Shown here in pieces: positions 62,770 through 64,000 of a stretch of DNA of 64,000 bases. The DNA lies in the NCBI RefSeq assembly GCF_006716425.1, contig NZ_VFOZ01000001.1, positions 2,914,001 through 2,978,000 on the forward strand. The letters are read 5' to 3'. The notes beneath the pieces were generated by a model that worked only from the letters and a program-made list of their open reading frames with translations, did not search any database and was not told the DNA's origin. This DNA comes from Actinoallomurus bryophytorum. Its GTDB lineage: Bacteria; Actinomycetota; Actinomycetes; Streptosporangiales; Streptosporangiaceae. The translations under genes and the position numbers were made by a program. Numbering within the stretch: the first letter of the stretch is position 1; each line of letters opens with the position of its first letter.

Positions 62770-62859
62770 CCAGATGCCGATGTCCTCACTCCGTGATGGC
62801 ATTTGCGTCCGGTGGGCAAATGACAAATGTCATCCGGAGGTGGCGACATCGGCATCTGG
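62770..62859. other. 90-nt near-perfect hairpin between divergent genes
   Basis: CCAGATGCCGATGTC (62770-62784) pairs with GACATCGGCATCTGG (62845-62859). Inside, CTCCG (62789-62793) pairs with CGGAG (62835-62839), and GATGGCATTTG (62795-62805) pairs with CAAATGTCATC (62824-62834) with one G-U. Only a small asymmetric bulge and an 18-nt loop interrupt it. It lies in the 246-bp gap between the FAD oxidase start (62696) and the kinase start (62943). Role unknown: operator, RNA leader or mobile-element remnant. Confidence 0.8.
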
Positions 62860-62942
62860 CGAGAAAGGACCACGACGGCGAGAGTCACGTAAATGAGCCG
62901 CGCCGGCGGGTGCCGGCCGGTCCGGAGACCGAGGGGGTGCGT

Positions 62943-64000
62943 ATGACGGCCTCGCCGGAGGTACTCAGGCCCCGGGAGGCCGGTGAGAGCGAAGGTCAGC
63001 GCCGGCGGCGGTTGCGCGAGCCCCATTTCGGACCATACGGTGGCGAAACTTCGATCCCCTGCTCTTCTTCGGCGGTCCGCCTGACTGACAGTGCGCGCTC
63101 CAGCCTGCTCCTGCGGCTCAGCACCACGGGGGTCGTCGCGTACTGCTTGGTCTTTCCGGTCGTCCAGGTCGGTGTGGTCGCGGCCGACGAGGACGGCATC
63201 GGACCGACGCTCTGGGCCCTGACGGCGACAGTGGCCTATACCCCGTTGTTCGCCCGCCACGTCCGCTACTACCTTCGCGGGGTCAGGCCCCCGGCGGCCG
63301 GCTGGACGTTCGCGGCGATGACCGTCGTCATCACCGGCGCACTTCCGTTCTCCGGCGCCTACTGGCTGCCGGCGTTCTTCGTCCTCGCGGTCACCGCGCT
63401 CATCGTGTTGCCGTGGCGCTGGTCGCTGCCATCGGTGGCCGGCCTGGCCGTGGCCCAGGTGCCGCTCGCCCTGGCCCTGTCATCGGACATCGCGTCGGCG
63501 CCCGCCTACTTCACGCTCACGTTGCTGTGGCGGACGTCGGCCGTGTTCTTCCCGCTGTGGCTGGTCGGCGCCGTCCGCCAGTTGGAGACGGCACGGCGTG
63601 AGCTGGCCGAGGACGCGGTCCTGCGGACGAGACTGCGCATCGAGTCCGAGCTGCGGAACACCGTGGGAACCGCCCTGGCCTCCATCGTCGCCCGCGGGCA
63701 GAGGTCCGCGACGCTGCTCGAACGCGATCCTGGCGCGGCCTCGCCGGAACTGGCGGCTCTGGTCGAGACCTCACGCGGCGCGCTCGCCGACACCCGGCGG
63801 TTGCTCAGCGGATTCCACCGGCCCTCGCTGTGGGCCGAGCTCGAGACGGCGGCGGGCCTGCTGGCCGCCGCGGGCGTCGAGACGCGGCTGGCCCTCCCGG
63901 CCGGTGAACCCCCGGGCGTCATCAGCGCGGAGTTCCGGGCCGAGCTGCGTTCGATCACGGCACGACTGCTCCGCGACGACGCCGCACGTACGTGCCTGAT
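62943..64000 (+). CDS. Membrane sensor kinase-like protein lacking the usual His (3' end beyond window)
   Basis: At least 352 aa, ATG at 62943 with GAGGGGG upstream; it runs off the right edge. After a cytoplasmic lead, hydrophobic segments about residues 60-220 form the membrane part. A helix at 220-260 aligns with the HisKA_3 dimerisation region, but where NarX/DesK-type kinases have R-I-A-R-D/E-L-H-D it reads RIESELRNTVGTALASI: Arg238 (codon 63654-63656) replaces His. The ATPase domain would lie downstream. It may be a degenerate kinase that signals through a partner. Confidence 0.75.
   Translation, partial: MTASPEVLRPREAGESEGQRRRRLREPHFGPYGGETSIPCSSSAVRLTDSARSSLLLRLSTTGVVAYCLVFPVVQVGVVAADEDGIGPTLWALTATVAYTPLFARHVRYYLRGVRPPAAGWTFAAMTVVITGALPFSGAYWLPAFFVLAVTALIVLPWRWSLPSVAGLAVAQVPLALALSSDIASAPAYFTLTLLWRTSAVFFPLWLVGAVRQLETARRELAEDAVLRTRLRIESELRNTVGTALASIVARGQRSATLLERDPGAASPELAALVETSRGALADTRRLLSGFHRPSLWAELETAAGLLAAAGVETRLALPAGEPPGVISAEFRAELRSITARLLRDDAARTCL

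Noticed and set aside
62709-63260. 183-aa minus-strand frame
   Set aside because: It covers the 90-nt hairpin and the start of the kinase gene antisense; no natural protein pattern.

Overview
The window is about 64 kb of very GC-rich, densely coded chromosome from an actinomycete. The type VII secretion genes at the left edge, the many GTG starts, the GAF-ANTAR, SpoIIE and STAS regulators, and an RGCxC-type small protein beside FtsH all point that way. A Streptosporangiales-like organism (Actinomadura or Thermomonospora relatives) is my best guess, but nothing here fixes the genus. I see no rRNA, tRNA, CRISPR array, insertion sequence or prophage. The content is chromosomal, with a few decayed genes.

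Layout. 1-4.5 kb: end of a type VII (ESX) locus, with an ATPase joining a beta-helix to two CbxX-type AAA modules and, divergently, a mycosin-like protease. 4.5-7.9 kb: a ribbon-helix-helix regulator behind an array of TGACGTCA palindromes, a DUF4097 protein and a DrrAB-type ABC exporter. 8.1-10.9 kb: a luciferase-like oxidoreductase, and a TetR/SnoaL-like pair around a palindromic operator. 11-17 kb: a SpoIIE/GAF phosphatase, ice-binding-like protein, slipin, STAS protein and LysR regulator. 17.2-23.5 kb: a stress and lipid block with an RGCIC peptide, FtsH, DUF5994, universal stress protein, and a ferredoxin-reductase/fatty-acid-desaturase pair. 23.5-34.5 kb: two MFS transporters, a secreted von Willebrand pair, a sulfotransferase, TetR regulators, a large LuxR regulator and GtrA.

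34.5-36.7 kb holds the most intriguing pair. One gene encodes a cytoplasmic XRE helix-turn-helix, a membrane span and an outside NlpC/P60-like domain whose catalytic Cys and His are both replaced. Divergent from it lies a secreted NlpC/P60 paralog with Cys and His intact. This looks like an enzyme with a membrane-anchored, enzyme-derived sensor-regulator.

36.7-41.2 kb: O-methyltransferase/TetR, a truncated STAS gene, a frameshifted CorA, a Mug-type DNA glycosylase and a GNAT protein. 41.2-44.4 kb: four consecutive GAF-ANTAR RNA-binding regulators. 44.4-50.8 kb: methyltransferase, CDGSH protein, haem-oxygenase-like protein, GCS2 ligase, ferritin-like helical protein, alpha-amylase-type enzyme, EF-hand protein and secreted proteins. 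51.5-56.2 kb: a resorcinol/hydroxyquinol catabolic operon (AraC regulator, fused maleylacetate reductase-hydroxyquinol dioxygenase, FAD monooxygenase). 56.2-64 kb: Kup potassium transporter, MFS/dipeptidase operon, FAD oxidase/DHFR-like operon, a 90-nt hairpin, and the start of a sensor kinase that lacks the usual phosphoacceptor histidine.

Protein functions rest on motifs and family resemblance read by eye; no database search was run.
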